From JBCBTD01 sp039818825 (GTDB taxonomy: Bacteria > Pseudomonadota > Alphaproteobacteria > Geminicoccales > Geminicoccaceae): DNA of 60,405 bases. Numbering within the stretch: the first letter of the stretch is position 1; every line of letters starts with the position of its first letter. The notes under the pieces were generated by a model. It was not told where the DNA came from. It did no database searches and saw nothing but the letters and a program-made list of their open reading frames with translations. The position numbers were made by a program, and so were the translations under genes. Positions 8,314-16,716 of this stretch are shown here, piece after piece. Where the stretch lies: NCBI GenBank assembly GCA_039818825.1, contig JBCBTD010000021.1:1-60405 (forward strand), in the 5' to 3' direction.

Positions 8314-9603
8314 TCAGCCGATCAGGTCGGCAGCGATCCGCGCCGCGCCGACGGCCGCATCGTCCGAAAGCGCTTCGACCAAGGGCACGCCCATCGCGCG
8401 CTCACGAATCACCGTCCACCCGGCGACACCTGCACCGCCACCAGCGGTGAACACACGCCTCACCGGTGGGCACCCCAATTCGGCAAGCACCGCGTAGCCT
8501 TGCCGTTCGATGGCGGCGATCCCTTCCAGCATGGCCTGGTAGAACGTGGCGTCGTCAGGCGGTCGCGGCGTGAGGCGCGGATCGAGCGCGGGGTCGTTGA
8601 CCGGGAACCGCTCGCCGGGGCGCGCCAGTGGGTAGTAGTCGAGCCCAGTCGGATGGTCCGGATCGAGTTGCGTCGCCAACCGGCCCAGCTGCTCCCGGGA
8701 GAAATGGGCAAGGAGCGCGCCGCCGCCGGTATTGGAAGCGCCGCCAGCCAACCACATGCTCTTGATCCGATGGCTGTAGACGCCGCGCGACGGGTCGCTC
8801 ACCGGTCGGTCGGAGAGGAGTTTGATCGCCAGCGTCGTCCCGAGTGAGGTCACCGCGTCGCCGATCTCGGTAGCACCGGCGGCGAGGAATGCGGCATTGC
8901 TGTCGGTCGTGCCGGCACGCACCAGACACGAAGCAGGCAAGCCGAACCGGTTCGCTACGGCCGGATCGAGCTCGCCGAGGACCGTACCGACGGGCACCAC
9001 ATCGGGAAGCAGCTCGGTCCGGACGCCCGCCGCCTCCAACCATGACGGCCACTGCCGCCCCAAGAGGTCGTAGCCGAGCTTCAGGACGTTGGTCTCGTCG
9101 GCCCGACCACCACGGCCCGACAACCTTGCCGCGACCCAATCCGCCTGGTGCAACGCATGGACGGCGCGGCGTTCACCGTCGCGCTTCTGCAGAACCAGCA
9201 GCCGCGCCAGGGTCGAACCGCCACCGCGCGCGATCGAGCTGGCCGACGCCGCCCGGTCGATGGCAGCCCCCTCGGCGTCGAATCCGCCCGCGTTGTACAT
9301 CAGCCCCGCGGTGACCGGGCGAAGGTCGGCGTCGACCAGCACCAGGGTTCCCGACGTCCCGTCGACCGCCACGGCCTCGACATCACGCATGGAGCGGCCC
9401 CTGGCGACCAGCGCTGCGGCCTGAGCGTTCAGGCAGTCCACCACCGCCGACCACCATGACGTGGCATCCTGCTCGGGCCGCCCATCGACGATGTTCGGCG
9501 CCGCCAGCGCCACCCGCGCGGTCGCGACCGACCCTCCTGCTTCGTCGATCACCGCCGCGCGCACGCCTGAGGTGCCGATGTCGATGCCGAGGAACAGACC
9601 CAT
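8314..9603 (-). CDS. FGGY-family carbohydrate kinase (ribulokinase/xylulokinase-like)
   Basis: The product is 429 residues, a short FGGY kinase. The N-terminal ATPase fold has phosphate-1 loop FLGIDIGTSGVRAAVID at residues 4-20, then VDGTSGTLVLVD. The C-terminal half has AGTTDSNAAFLAAGA, TSLGTTLAIK and the adenosine motif TAGGGAGVAGWTVIRER. The length and the GTTDSNA segment resemble plant and cyanobacterial XK1-type D-ribulokinases more than 500-residue xylulokinases. Probable role: cytoplasmic ATP-dependent phosphorylation of a ketopentose or related sugar. It starts 4 bases after the aldolase stop, in an operon with the aldolase and HAD genes. Confidence 0.85.
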   Translation of the reverse strand: MGLFLGIDIGTSGVRAAVIDEAGGSVATARVALAAPNIVDGRPEQDATSWWSAVVDCLNAQAAALVARGRSMRDVEAVAVDGTSGTLVLVDADLRPVTAGLMYNAGGFDAEGAAIDRAASASSIARGGGSTLARLLVLQKRDGERRAVHALHQADWVAARLSGRGGRADETNVLKLGYDLLGRQWPSWLEAAGVRTELLPDVVPVGTVLGELDPAVANRFGLPASCLVRAGTTDSNAAFLAAGATEIGDAVTSLGTTLAIKLLSDRPVSDPSRGVYSHRIKSMWLAGGASNTGGGALLAHFSREQLGRLATQLDPDHPTGLDYYPLARPGERFPVNDPALDPRLTPRPPDDATFYQAMLEGIAAIERQGYAVLAELGCPPVRRVFTAGGGAGVAGWTVIRERAMGVPLVEALSDDAAVGAARIAADLIG

Positions 9604-9607
9604 GGCG

Positions 9608-10594
9608 TCAACGCCCCCGCGCGGCCAAAGCCTGGCGGTACTTCTCGGCATCCCAATCGAGCAGCGCAGCTTCGTCGTCCGGACCGATGGCGCGCAGGTT
9701 CCAGTGCTCCGGGGTGCGGATCAGCACGTCGAAGAGGCAGCGGACCATGGCGCGCTGCGCCGAGGTTGCGCCGTCCCGCAGATAGACCCCTTCCCCCTCG
9801 ACGAGGATCGCCGGCGACGTGTCCGTCCCGATGTCGTCGCTGCCGCTCTCGTAAAGCGGTAGGCCCGGCCCCAAGAACACCACATGGTCGGGATAGTAGG
9901 AGCCGGACGTTGCGCACCGCCGCAACGACGGATCGCAGGTCAGCGCGCCGAGTTCCGGTAGCGCTTGCCGGCCCTCGATGGCAATCGGGCTTGCCGGGGG
10001 CCGCGCGACGTCGCGTGGCGCGAGGGCCAACCGCTCTTCGACCGTCGCCAGCAGCCGTTCGATCTCGGCCACGCAGTCGGCGGCGACGATCAGGCCATGG
10101 TTCTCCAGGACGATCACCGCGGGCGCTGTCGCTCCGGCGGCCTCACGGATCGCTGCGGTCAGCGGGATCCCTGGCTTGCGGTAGGGCACGCACACCCAGG
10201 CGAGCCCGGCGAGCTTCGCCTCCAACAGCGTCAGCCCCTCGTCGGCGATGGCGTGGCAGATCGTGGCGACGGAGTGGACGTGCACCACGAACCGCTGCGG
10301 CAGCAGCGCGTGGAACGTCGTCTCGATCGACGGCCGCAAGCGGGCGGTATCGTCGACCATCGCCGACCGGCAGGTTCCGTCGCCGGCGCCGTCGAGTTCC
10401 GCAAGCGCCCGTGTCGGATCGACGGCGACGAAGATCTCCGAGGTCTCGGCATCGGCCAACTCGGTGCCGGACGCCTTGATCCACATGACACCGTCGCTGG
10501 TCACCGACGTGTTCCCGCCGGGGCCCTGCACCAGCAGCGGATCGGCACCAACGCGCCGTGACAAGGCTAGGAACTCGGAGGGGAGAGCCGTCAC
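9608..10594 (-). CDS. class II aldolase/adducin-family protein, RhaE/W aldolase-half type
   Basis: The product is 328 residues, longer than typical 210-260-residue class II aldolases. QGPGGNTS at 23-30 and WIKASGTELADA at 38-49 match the N-terminal aldolase half of bifunctional rhamnulose-phosphate aldolase/dehydrogenases. So does the late segment SGSYYPDHVVFLGPGLPL. No dehydrogenase half is present. Zinc ligands H105 and H107 (VVHVHSVA) and the later His of LENHGLIV are present, and E91 (RPSIETTFH) is in the catalytic-Glu position. Probable zinc-dependent cleavage of a sugar phosphate made by the kinase next door. It starts at GTG, with AAGGAGA six bases upstream. Confidence 0.85.
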   Translation of the reverse strand: MTALPSEFLALSRRVGADPLLVQGPGGNTSVTSDGVMWIKASGTELADAETSEIFVAVDPTRALAELDGAGDGTCRSAMVDDTARLRPSIETTFHALLPQRFVVHVHSVATICHAIADEGLTLLEAKLAGLAWVCVPYRKPGIPLTAAIREAAGATAPAVIVLENHGLIVAADCVAEIERLLATVEERLALAPRDVARPPASPIAIEGRQALPELGALTCDPSLRRCATSGSYYPDHVVFLGPGLPLYESGSDDIGTDTSPAILVEGEGVYLRDGATSAQRAMVRCLFDVLIRTPEHWNLRAIGPDDEAALLDWDAEKYRQALAARGR

Positions 10595-10611
10595 GATCCG
10601 TCTCCTTGGGC

Positions 10612-11493
10612 TCAGGCGAACACCGCCAGCGAGTAGGTGGGGACGGCGTCGCCGCCGGCGCCGTGCGCCAGCGCATCGATGGCCGCGCCGATCGTCGCGG
10701 CGTCGTCAGCCGATCCGAACGCCGCTTCGTGGACGCCGCCCCGCACCAGCAACGTCGAAAACCCTGCAGCAGCGCCGCCAGCGATGTCGTGCTCGAGCGA
10801 GTCGCCGATCATCAAGAACCGTTTCGCAGGCACCTCCGGATGCAGGCGCCGGACCGCGGCGAAGCTCGGCGCATGGGGCTTGCCGTACCAGACCACGCGC
10901 CCGTCCATCTCCTGGTAGCGCTCGGCCAGCGCGCCGGGCGACAACACCATCCTGTCGCCGCGCGGCGCGCGCCGGTCCGGGTTGGAGCAGATCAACGTCA
11001 GATCGGCAGCGAGCGCGGTGCGGAGCGTCGAATCGAACGCGTCGATGGCGATGTCGTCGGGAACGCCCATCGCCAGCACCGCGTCGGCATCCGTTGGTTC
11101 GCCGAACACGATCTCCACGCGTGGATTGCCCGCGGCCCACGCGGTTGCATCGTCGGGGCTGGCGCAGATCGGATGCAACCGGGCGACACCGGTGTCGCTC
11201 AACGACAGCCGCCCGCTCGCCAGATCCTCCCAGAGCGCCTCACCCGAGGTGACGACGTGCCCGATCTGCTCGGTCGGCAAGCCGAAGCCGGCCAGCCGTT
11301 CGCGATTGGCGGCCGCCCTCTTGCCGGAATTCGACAGAACGACGATCGCCTTGCCCCGATCGGCCAGGGCCGCGATCGCGGCGGCAGCGCCGGGATAGGC
11401 GCCGGCGCCGGAGAGGAGCACGCCGAACTGGTCGAGCACCGCCACGTCGAACCCGTCGACGACGTCGACGACGCTCGCCAGGAGGCGCGTCAT
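10612..11493 (-). CDS. HAD-superfamily hydrolase, subclass IIA (TIGR01459-like)
   Basis: The product is 293 residues. Motif I is VAVLDQFGVLLSG with nucleophile D21. The second Asp of the usual DxD is a Phe, as aromatic residues occur here in the TIGR01459 group (DxWGV). Motif II is VVLSNSGKRA, the conserved Lys lies in WYGKPHAPSF, and motif III is MIGDSLEHDIAGG. Probably a phosphatase acting on a small phosphorylated metabolite. It is first in a three-gene operon with aldolase and kinase (17-base and 4-base gaps), so it may remove phosphate from the aldolase product or an off-pathway intermediate. Confidence 0.85.
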   Translation of the reverse strand: MTRLLASVVDVVDGFDVAVLDQFGVLLSGAGAYPGAAAAIAALADRGKAIVVLSNSGKRAAANRERLAGFGLPTEQIGHVVTSGEALWEDLASGRLSLSDTGVARLHPICASPDDATAWAAGNPRVEIVFGEPTDADAVLAMGVPDDIAIDAFDSTLRTALAADLTLICSNPDRRAPRGDRMVLSPGALAERYQEMDGRVVWYGKPHAPSFAAVRRLHPEVPAKRFLMIGDSLEHDIAGGAAAGFSTLLVRGGVHEAAFGSADDAATIGAAIDALAHGAGGDAVPTYSLAVFA

Positions 11494-11502
11494 CGCCCGC
11501 TG

Positions 11503-12342
11503 CTACCGCGGCATGTCGGCGAAGAAGAAGGCATGACCCGGGATCACCTCACGGCGCTTGCGTAGCTTCATGCCCTCGAACGGGTAGACGTCGTGCTCGC
11601 CCACGGCCTCATCGTGGCAGGCCAGGACGTAGTCGGCACGCTTGTCGATCTCCTCGACCGAGCGCCAGCCGTCGATCGAGCTGACGAAGCGGGCCGGTAC
11701 CCAGTAGCGCCACTTCTCCTCCTCGTTGGGCTCGAGGTTCCGTCCCTGGAAGATCGCGTCACCCGCCAGCACGATGTCACCCGCCGTGGTCTTCACCGTA
11801 ACGGCCATGTGGCCCGGCGAGTGGCCGGGCGTCGGGAACATCGAGACACCAGGAACGATCTCGGTCTCGCCGTGCACCAGTTCGAATTGGCACCCATAAT
11901 ATGCTGGCTCGATACCGAGCACCGGCGACTCGTAGGTGCGATAGTAGAGCGGTAGCGGGTTGTATGCCCACTTGATCTCGATCTCCGGGCAGATGTACCG
12001 CGCGTTCTTGAACTGCTTCATGTTCTGCACGTGGTCCCAGTGCAGATGAGTGAAGATCACGATGTCGATCTCGTCGGGCTGGACGCCAAGTTTTTCCGGC
12101 AGATGCTGATGGACTTCGAGACAGCCGCGTTTTTGGCATTTGTGGTGAAACTTGGTGGCACGCGGCTCGTCACAAAGCCCGGTGTCGACGAGGATCTTGT
12201 GTTCACCGGTGTCGACGTAAAAACAATAGACCGGATTCCAGATTTTTTGGCCAGCCGGCCCCTTCCAAAAAATGTACGTCCCGAGGTCGGCCTCCAGCCA
12301 ACCCGTGTTGATCGGATGGATTGTCGTCTCGGCGACGCCCAT
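11503..12342 (-). CDS. MBL-fold metallo-hydrolase, AHL-lactonase-like
   Basis: The product is 279 residues. The dinuclear zinc motif is FTHLHWDH (HxHxDH); later ligands lie in TPGHSPGHM, VLAGDAIF and LACHDEAV. The architecture resembles quorum-quenching N-acyl-homoserine-lactone lactonases. In this catabolic setting a sugar or aldono-lactone is equally plausible. AGGAGGG sets the ATG. The first third (about 12000-12340) uses many AT-rich codons (TTT, AAA, AAT, TGT), unlike its neighbours, which hints at recent acquisition. Upstream palindromes at 12393-12418 suggest control by the adjacent GntR regulator. Confidence 0.88.
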   Translation of the reverse strand: MGVAETTIHPINTGWLEADLGTYIFWKGPAGQKIWNPVYCFYVDTGEHKILVDTGLCDEPRATKFHHKCQKRGCLEVHQHLPEKLGVQPDEIDIVIFTHLHWDHVQNMKQFKNARYICPEIEIKWAYNPLPLYYRTYESPVLGIEPAYYGCQFELVHGETEIVPGVSMFPTPGHSPGHMAVTVKTTAGDIVLAGDAIFQGRNLEPNEEEKWRYWVPARFVSSIDGWRSVEEIDKRADYVLACHDEAVGEHDVYPFEGMKLRKRREVIPGHAFFFADMPR

Positions 12343-12392
12343 GGTGCCCTCCTGTACCGCAGCTAGCGACACAGATAAGGCATCTTACGTCG

Positions 12393-12418
12393 ACAAAGCA
12401 ATCGCTTTGTATGCACAA
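12393..12418. promoter_or_regulatory. overlapping palindromes, candidate GntR operator
   Basis: ACAAAGC-AATC-GCTTTGT (12393-12410) is a perfect 7-bp inverted repeat. It overlaps TTGT-ATGC-ACAA (12407-12418), which has the TTGT/ACAA arms common among FCD-type GntR operators. The site lies between the GntR gene and the metallo-hydrolase it would control. The half-sequence TGTATGC recurs on the minus strand in the regulator/ABC divergent region (near 13175-13181). Confidence 0.5.
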
Positions 12419-12429
12419 CCGCGCTGGTG

Positions 12430-13158
12430 TCAGGCAGCACCCAGCGTGGCGATGAAGTCGTCGGCCATGCGCCGACGCAGCGCTGCGTCGGATTCCGCGT
12501 CGCTACTGCCGAAGATCGTCCTGACGAGCGCAGCATGGGTCTCGATCGAATGGAGTAGATCGTCCTGCGTGCGATAGCGCTTGGCGCGGAACGGGCCCGT
12601 CCGGTGGCGAAAGCTTGCCGCGAGTTCGGCCACGTAGGGGTTCTGCGTGGCCCGGTAGATCGCCTGGTGGAACGCTTCGTTCGCCTTGAGGAAGGCGATG
12701 CGGTCGCCGGCACGGGCGGCATCTTCGCACGCTCGCTGCGCACTGCCGATCTCGGCCCGCGACAACAACGTCAGGCGCTGCGCCGCCAGCCGCGCGCAGA
12801 CCGCCTCCATCTCCTGCATCGCCTCGAAGATCTGCGCCAGCTGCAGCCGGGAGTAGTCGGCGACACGAACACCGCGGCCACCGCTGGTGGTCAAGATGCT
12901 CTGGGCGACCAGCCGATTGAGTGCCTCCCGCACCGGTGTTCGGGATGCGCCGAACCGCTCTGCCAAGCCGACCTCGTCGAGCCGCTGACCAGGCCCCAAC
13001 AGCCCGGCGGCGATGTCGTCGACGAGGGTCGTGGCGATGTGGTCGGCGGTCGTGCGGCGCGTGGCCGGGTCAGATTTGGGCAAGCTTGGCAGCCTTAGCG
13101 ATGACGGTTCGACACCAGCAATAGTCCGCTTGGCACGAACTGGCAAACGCGGCTGCAT
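12430..13158 (-). CDS. GntR-family transcriptional regulator, FCD subfamily
   Basis: The product is about 242 residues from the chosen ATG. The N-terminal winged helix includes LAERFGASRTPVREALNRL and the wing SGGRGVRVADY. The C-terminal all-helical FCD domain has an EAMQEMEAVCARLAAQR helix, then NEAFHQAIYRATQNPYVAEL and H-containing metal/ligand positions (RHRT, IETHAAL). The start is uncertain: the ATG at 13158 has no good ribosome-binding site, and a TTG about 40 codons downstream is possible. It is divergent from the sugar ABC operon, so it probably represses that operon and perhaps the downstream lactonase gene in response to a sugar-acid ligand. Confidence 0.87.
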   Translation of the reverse strand: MQPRLPVRAKRTIAGVEPSSLRLPSLPKSDPATRRTTADHIATTLVDDIAAGLLGPGQRLDEVGLAERFGASRTPVREALNRLVAQSILTTSGGRGVRVADYSRLQLAQIFEAMQEMEAVCARLAAQRLTLLSRAEIGSAQRACEDAARAGDRIAFLKANEAFHQAIYRATQNPYVAELAASFRHRTGPFRAKRYRTQDDLLHSIETHAALVRTIFGSSDAESDAALRRRMADDFIATLGAA

Positions 13159-13256
13159 TTTTTTCGTTGCCAGCGCATACAGAAAAGATACCCTGCGCAC
13201 AATCAGGGTGGGGAGATGGCGGTACCGGTACGGTGCCGCACGTCCGGGAGGCAAAC

Positions 13257-14348
13257 ATGCCGGAGATCAGGCTCCAAAACCTGGTCAAGAGCTACGGGCC
13301 AGCCGCGGTCATTCACGGTCTCGATCTGACCATGAACGACAACGAGTTCACCGTGCTGGTCGGACCGTCGGGCTGCGGCAAGTCGACGACACTGCGCATG
13401 GTCGCGGGTCTGGAAACAGTGACCTCGGGCACAATTCACATCGGCGACCGCGAAGTCAGCCGACTCGAACCCAAAGAGCGTGACCTGGCCATGGTCTTCC
13501 AGGACTACGCGCTGTACCCGCACATGAACGTCGAACGAAACATGTCGTTCGCGCTCAGGCTTGCCCGCTACCCGCGCACCGAGATCAAACAGCGGGTGCA
13601 GACGACGGCGGCGATGCTCGGGCTCGAGTCCCTGCTCCATCGCAAGCCGGCGCAACTGTCGGGCGGCCAGAGGCAGCGCGTGGCGATGGGCCGGGCGCTG
13701 GTGCGTGACACCTCGACCTTGCTGATGGACGAACCGCTCTCCAACCTCGATGCCAAGTTGCGCGGCCAGATGCGCGCCGAACTGGCGCTGATGCGGAAGG
13801 CGGTGCGCAAGAACATCATCTACGTCACCCACGATCAGATCGAGGCGATGACCCTCGGCGACCGCATCGTCGTCATGGCCGGCGGCCACATTCAACAGCA
13901 AGGCTCGCCTGAGCAGCTCTACAAGGAACCGGTCAACCGGTTCGTCGCCGGGTTCGTCGGCGCACCGCCGATGAACTTCCTGGAGGCGACGGTCGAGGAC
14001 GGCGACGACGGCCCGCGGATCGTCGGTGACGGCTTCTCGTTGGCGGTGCCGGCGCGCCGTCGTCCGGCACTTGCGACGCTGGCCGAGCGCCGGGTCGGGG
14101 TCGGCATTCGGCCGGCTGCGTTCGTCCCGACCAGCGACGAGTCGTCGTCCAATGCGATCCGCCTGCCGGTGCTGGTGTCCGAGTACATCGGCGCGCACTC
14201 GGTGCTCGTGTCCGAGTGCGGTGGCACCCGCATCGCCGTCGAAATCAAATCCGACGCACCGATCCGCGTCGGCGAAACCATGACCTTCGCCGTCGCGCCG
14301 GATGACATTTACCTGTTCGACCCGACCACGGAGACGACGCTCTACTGA
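13257..14348 (+). CDS. sugar ABC transporter ATP-binding protein (MalK/UgpC-like)
   Basis: The product is 363 residues. The nucleotide-binding domain has Walker A GPSGCGKST at 36-44, Q-loop VFQDYALYPHM, signature LSGGQRQRVAMGRALVR, Walker B TLLMDEPLSNLD and switch His in YVTHDQIEAM. The C-terminal TOBE-like domain covers about 240-363. It energises import through the two permeases downstream. It is the first gene of the ABC operon, preceded by GGGAGG, and shares a 98-base divergent region with the GntR gene. Confidence 0.95.
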   Translation: MPEIRLQNLVKSYGPAAVIHGLDLTMNDNEFTVLVGPSGCGKSTTLRMVAGLETVTSGTIHIGDREVSRLEPKERDLAMVFQDYALYPHMNVERNMSFALRLARYPRTEIKQRVQTTAAMLGLESLLHRKPAQLSGGQRQRVAMGRALVRDTSTLLMDEPLSNLDAKLRGQMRAELALMRKAVRKNIIYVTHDQIEAMTLGDRIVVMAGGHIQQQGSPEQLYKEPVNRFVAGFVGAPPMNFLEATVEDGDDGPRIVGDGFSLAVPARRRPALATLAERRVGVGIRPAAFVPTSDESSSNAIRLPVLVSEYIGAHSVLVSECGGTRIAVEIKSDAPIRVGETMTFAVAPDDIYLFDPTTETTLY

Positions 14349-14390
14349 ACGAATCGGGTCTGCGTTTCAGTCAACGTCAGGGAGAATGAG

Positions 14391-15722
14391 ATGCTCAAAG
14401 ACTTCACCGCCACGGCGTGCGTGACGTTCGCCGCGGCAGCCATGGCCACGACGGCGCTCGCTGCCGACCCGTACGAGCCCTATCGCGGCACCACGCTGGT
14501 CGTGAACTTCCCGGCCCATCCGCACTACGACGCGGTGATGGAGGTGTTGCCTCAGTTCACGGAAGAAACCGGCATCGAGGTCGAGGTCGACCAGCTGCAA
14601 TACCTCGCCATGCGCCAGAAGCAGGCGCTGGAGTTGACCAAGCCGAGCGGCGACTACGACTTGCTGGCCTACGTCGTGTTCTCCAAGGCCGACTACGTCT
14701 ACGCTGACCAGCTGGAGCCGCTGGCGCGCTTCTTCATGAATCCGGCGCTCGCCGACCCGAACTACGACGCCGAGGACCTGATCGACGGCTACGTGCAGAA
14801 CATCGGCGTCGCTGGTGGCGAGAAGGGTTATCTGCCTGGCCCGACCGGCGCCCTCTACGGCGTACCGTTCGGTTCGGAGACGTCGGTGCTCGGCTACCGA
14901 AAGGACATCTTCGAAAAGCACGGACTCGAGGTGCCGACCACCTATGACGAGCTCTTGGAGCTGACCTGCCTGATCCCAGAGCTCGAGCCCGGCATGGCCG
15001 GCCTGACCTCGCGCGGCGCTTCGGGCCACCAGGTCTCCCACGCCTTCCTCTTGCACCTCGCACCGCTCGGGGGCCGCGTCTTCGACGACCAATGGCAGCC
15101 GATCGTCAACGACGAAGCTGGCGTCGCCGCTGGCGAAGCACTCAAAACGATCTTGGAGTGCGGACCAGAGGGCGGGACCGGCTTCGGCTTCGCCGAGATG
15201 AAGAACGCGTTCCTGCAGGGCAACGCCGCGATGTTCCTCGACTCCATCTCGATCGCCGCCGAGGTCGAGGACCCGGAGAAGTCGAAGGTCGTCGGCAAGG
15301 TCGGCTGGGCGCTGCATCCGGAAGGCGTCCGACGCGGTTCGCAGACCGGCGGCTTCGGCATCGGTATTCCCGCGAACGCACAGAACCAGGACGCGGCGTT
15401 CTTGCTGCTGCAGTGGCTGACTTCGAAGCACGGCGACAAGCTCGTGGCGGCGGCGGGTGGCAGCCCATCGCGGTTCTCGACCTACAACGACGCCGAGCTG
15501 CAAGCGCAGTACCCGCACTATCCTGTGTTCGCCGAGGCGCTCCAGTACGCCGATCCGGACTGGCGGCCGATCATCCCGACCTGGGGTGAGATCAACAACG
15601 AACTCGGCACCACGCTGTCAAAGGCGATGACGGGGGACATGACGGTCCAGGAAGCGCTCGATACCGTCGCCGAACGGTCCCACGCGATCATGGACAAGGC
15701 CGGCTACTACACCTGGCAATGA
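14391..15722 (+). CDS. sugar ABC transporter substrate-binding protein (family 1, MalE-like)
   Basis: The product is 443 residues. The signal peptide runs to about residue 25 (AAAAMATTALAA, cut before DPYE). The body is a family 1 extracellular solute-binding protein: GVPFGSETSVLGYRKDIFEKHGLEVPTTYDEL-type hinge and ligand region, AFLQGNAAMFLD, and the late QTGGFGIGIPANAQNQDAAF segment. It captures a carbohydrate in the periplasm. GGGAGA precedes the ATG. A strong hairpin follows the stop, ahead of the permease genes. The ligand is not determinable from sequence. Confidence 0.92.
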   Translation: MLKDFTATACVTFAAAAMATTALAADPYEPYRGTTLVVNFPAHPHYDAVMEVLPQFTEETGIEVEVDQLQYLAMRQKQALELTKPSGDYDLLAYVVFSKADYVYADQLEPLARFFMNPALADPNYDAEDLIDGYVQNIGVAGGEKGYLPGPTGALYGVPFGSETSVLGYRKDIFEKHGLEVPTTYDELLELTCLIPELEPGMAGLTSRGASGHQVSHAFLLHLAPLGGRVFDDQWQPIVNDEAGVAAGEALKTILECGPEGGTGFGFAEMKNAFLQGNAAMFLDSISIAAEVEDPEKSKVVGKVGWALHPEGVRRGSQTGGFGIGIPANAQNQDAAFLLLQWLTSKHGDKLVAAAGGSPSRFSTYNDAELQAQYPHYPVFAEALQYADPDWRPIIPTWGEINNELGTTLSKAMTGDMTVQEALDTVAERSHAIMDKAGYYTWQ

Positions 15723-15729
15723 AACCGAC

Positions 15730-15758
15730 CCAGGGCGTGGCATCAGCCCACGCCCTGG
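15730..15758 (+). promoter_or_regulatory. intercistronic hairpin after ABC binding-protein gene
   Basis: A perfect 11-bp inverted repeat, CCAGGGCGTGG / CCACGCCCTGG, with the 7-base loop CATCAGC. It starts 8 bases after the stop codon and is not followed by a T-run. Position and shape suit an mRNA 3'-end stabiliser that raises binding-protein yield relative to the permeases. Confidence 0.65.
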
Positions 15759-15796
15759 CCTTCCGGTAGTCGCGCCACCGCACGAGAACGCGAACC

Positions 15797-16708
15797 ATGA
15801 CTGGGCTGCTCAATCGCGCCACACCATACTTGTTCCTGGCTCCGGCCGGGCTGGTGCTGGTCTTCGCGCTGCTCTACCCGATCGGGTACATGGTGGTCGC
15901 CAGCTTCTACGACTGGCGCATGGGGCAACCGTTCGCATCGGCGGAATTCGCCGGCTTCGCCAACTACGTCTGGCTGCTCGGCGATCCCAACTTCCACGAG
16001 AGCTTCTGGGTCACCATCACCTTCGCCGCATCGGTGGTCGGATTCGAGATGCTGCTGGGCGTCAGCTTGGCACTACTGCTGGATCGACAGCTGCGCGGGA
16101 TGAGCGTCTTCCGCACGATCTTCATTCTGCCGATGATGATCGCCCCCATCGTCGTCGGCTTGATCTGGCGATACATGTACAACCCGCAGTTCGGCATCTT
16201 CAACAAGACGCTGAAGAGCTGGGGATTGCCCAGCGTGCCCTGGCTGTCTGACCCCGATTGGGCGCTCTGGTCGATCGTCATCGCCGATGTCTGGCAATGG
16301 ACTCCGTTCATCTTCATTCTGTCGATCGCCGCGTTGCAATCACTGCCCCGTTCGGCCCTGGAAGCCTCGCGCATCGATGGTGCGACGCCCTGGCAGCAGG
16401 TCTGGCACATCAAGATCCCGTTGATGATGCCGGTGCTGATCGTTGCCGCGCTGCTACGCCTGATCGACGCGTTCAAGGTCCTCGAAGTCATCTTCATCAT
16501 GACCAATGGCGGGCCGGGCCTCTCCACCGAGATCCTGTCACTGCGGATCTACAAGACGGCGTTCGTGTCCTACGAACTCGGACGAGCCGCCGCACTCTCC
16601 AATCTGCTTCTGCTGCTGGTGCTCGTGCTCACCATCATCATGCTGGTCTTCAACAAAGTCCGTGAACGGCAAGAGGCAAGGCGGCGCGCCGCGGCCGAGG
16701 CCTACTGA
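15797..16708 (+). CDS. sugar ABC transporter permease (MalF-like)
   Basis: The product is 303 residues with six predicted helices. The EAA loop that docks on the ATPase is visible as EASRIDGATPWQQVWHIKIP (about residues 190-210). It has the usual MalF-type opening PYLFLAPAGLVLVFALLYP. It forms the membrane channel with the next gene, which starts 8 bases after its stop. Confidence 0.94.
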   Translation: MTGLLNRATPYLFLAPAGLVLVFALLYPIGYMVVASFYDWRMGQPFASAEFAGFANYVWLLGDPNFHESFWVTITFAASVVGFEMLLGVSLALLLDRQLRGMSVFRTIFILPMMIAPIVVGLIWRYMYNPQFGIFNKTLKSWGLPSVPWLSDPDWALWSIVIADVWQWTPFIFILSIAALQSLPRSALEASRIDGATPWQQVWHIKIPLMMPVLIVAALLRLIDAFKVLEVIFIMTNGGPGLSTEILSLRIYKTAFVSYELGRAAALSNLLLLLVLVLTIIMLVFNKVRERQEARRRAAAEAY

Positions 16709-16716
16709 GAGATCCC

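Noticed and set aside
9766..10479. Plus-strand Arg/Pro-rich frame over the aldolase
   Set aside because: Composition is that of an out-of-frame reading; the minus-strand aldolase has an intact active site.
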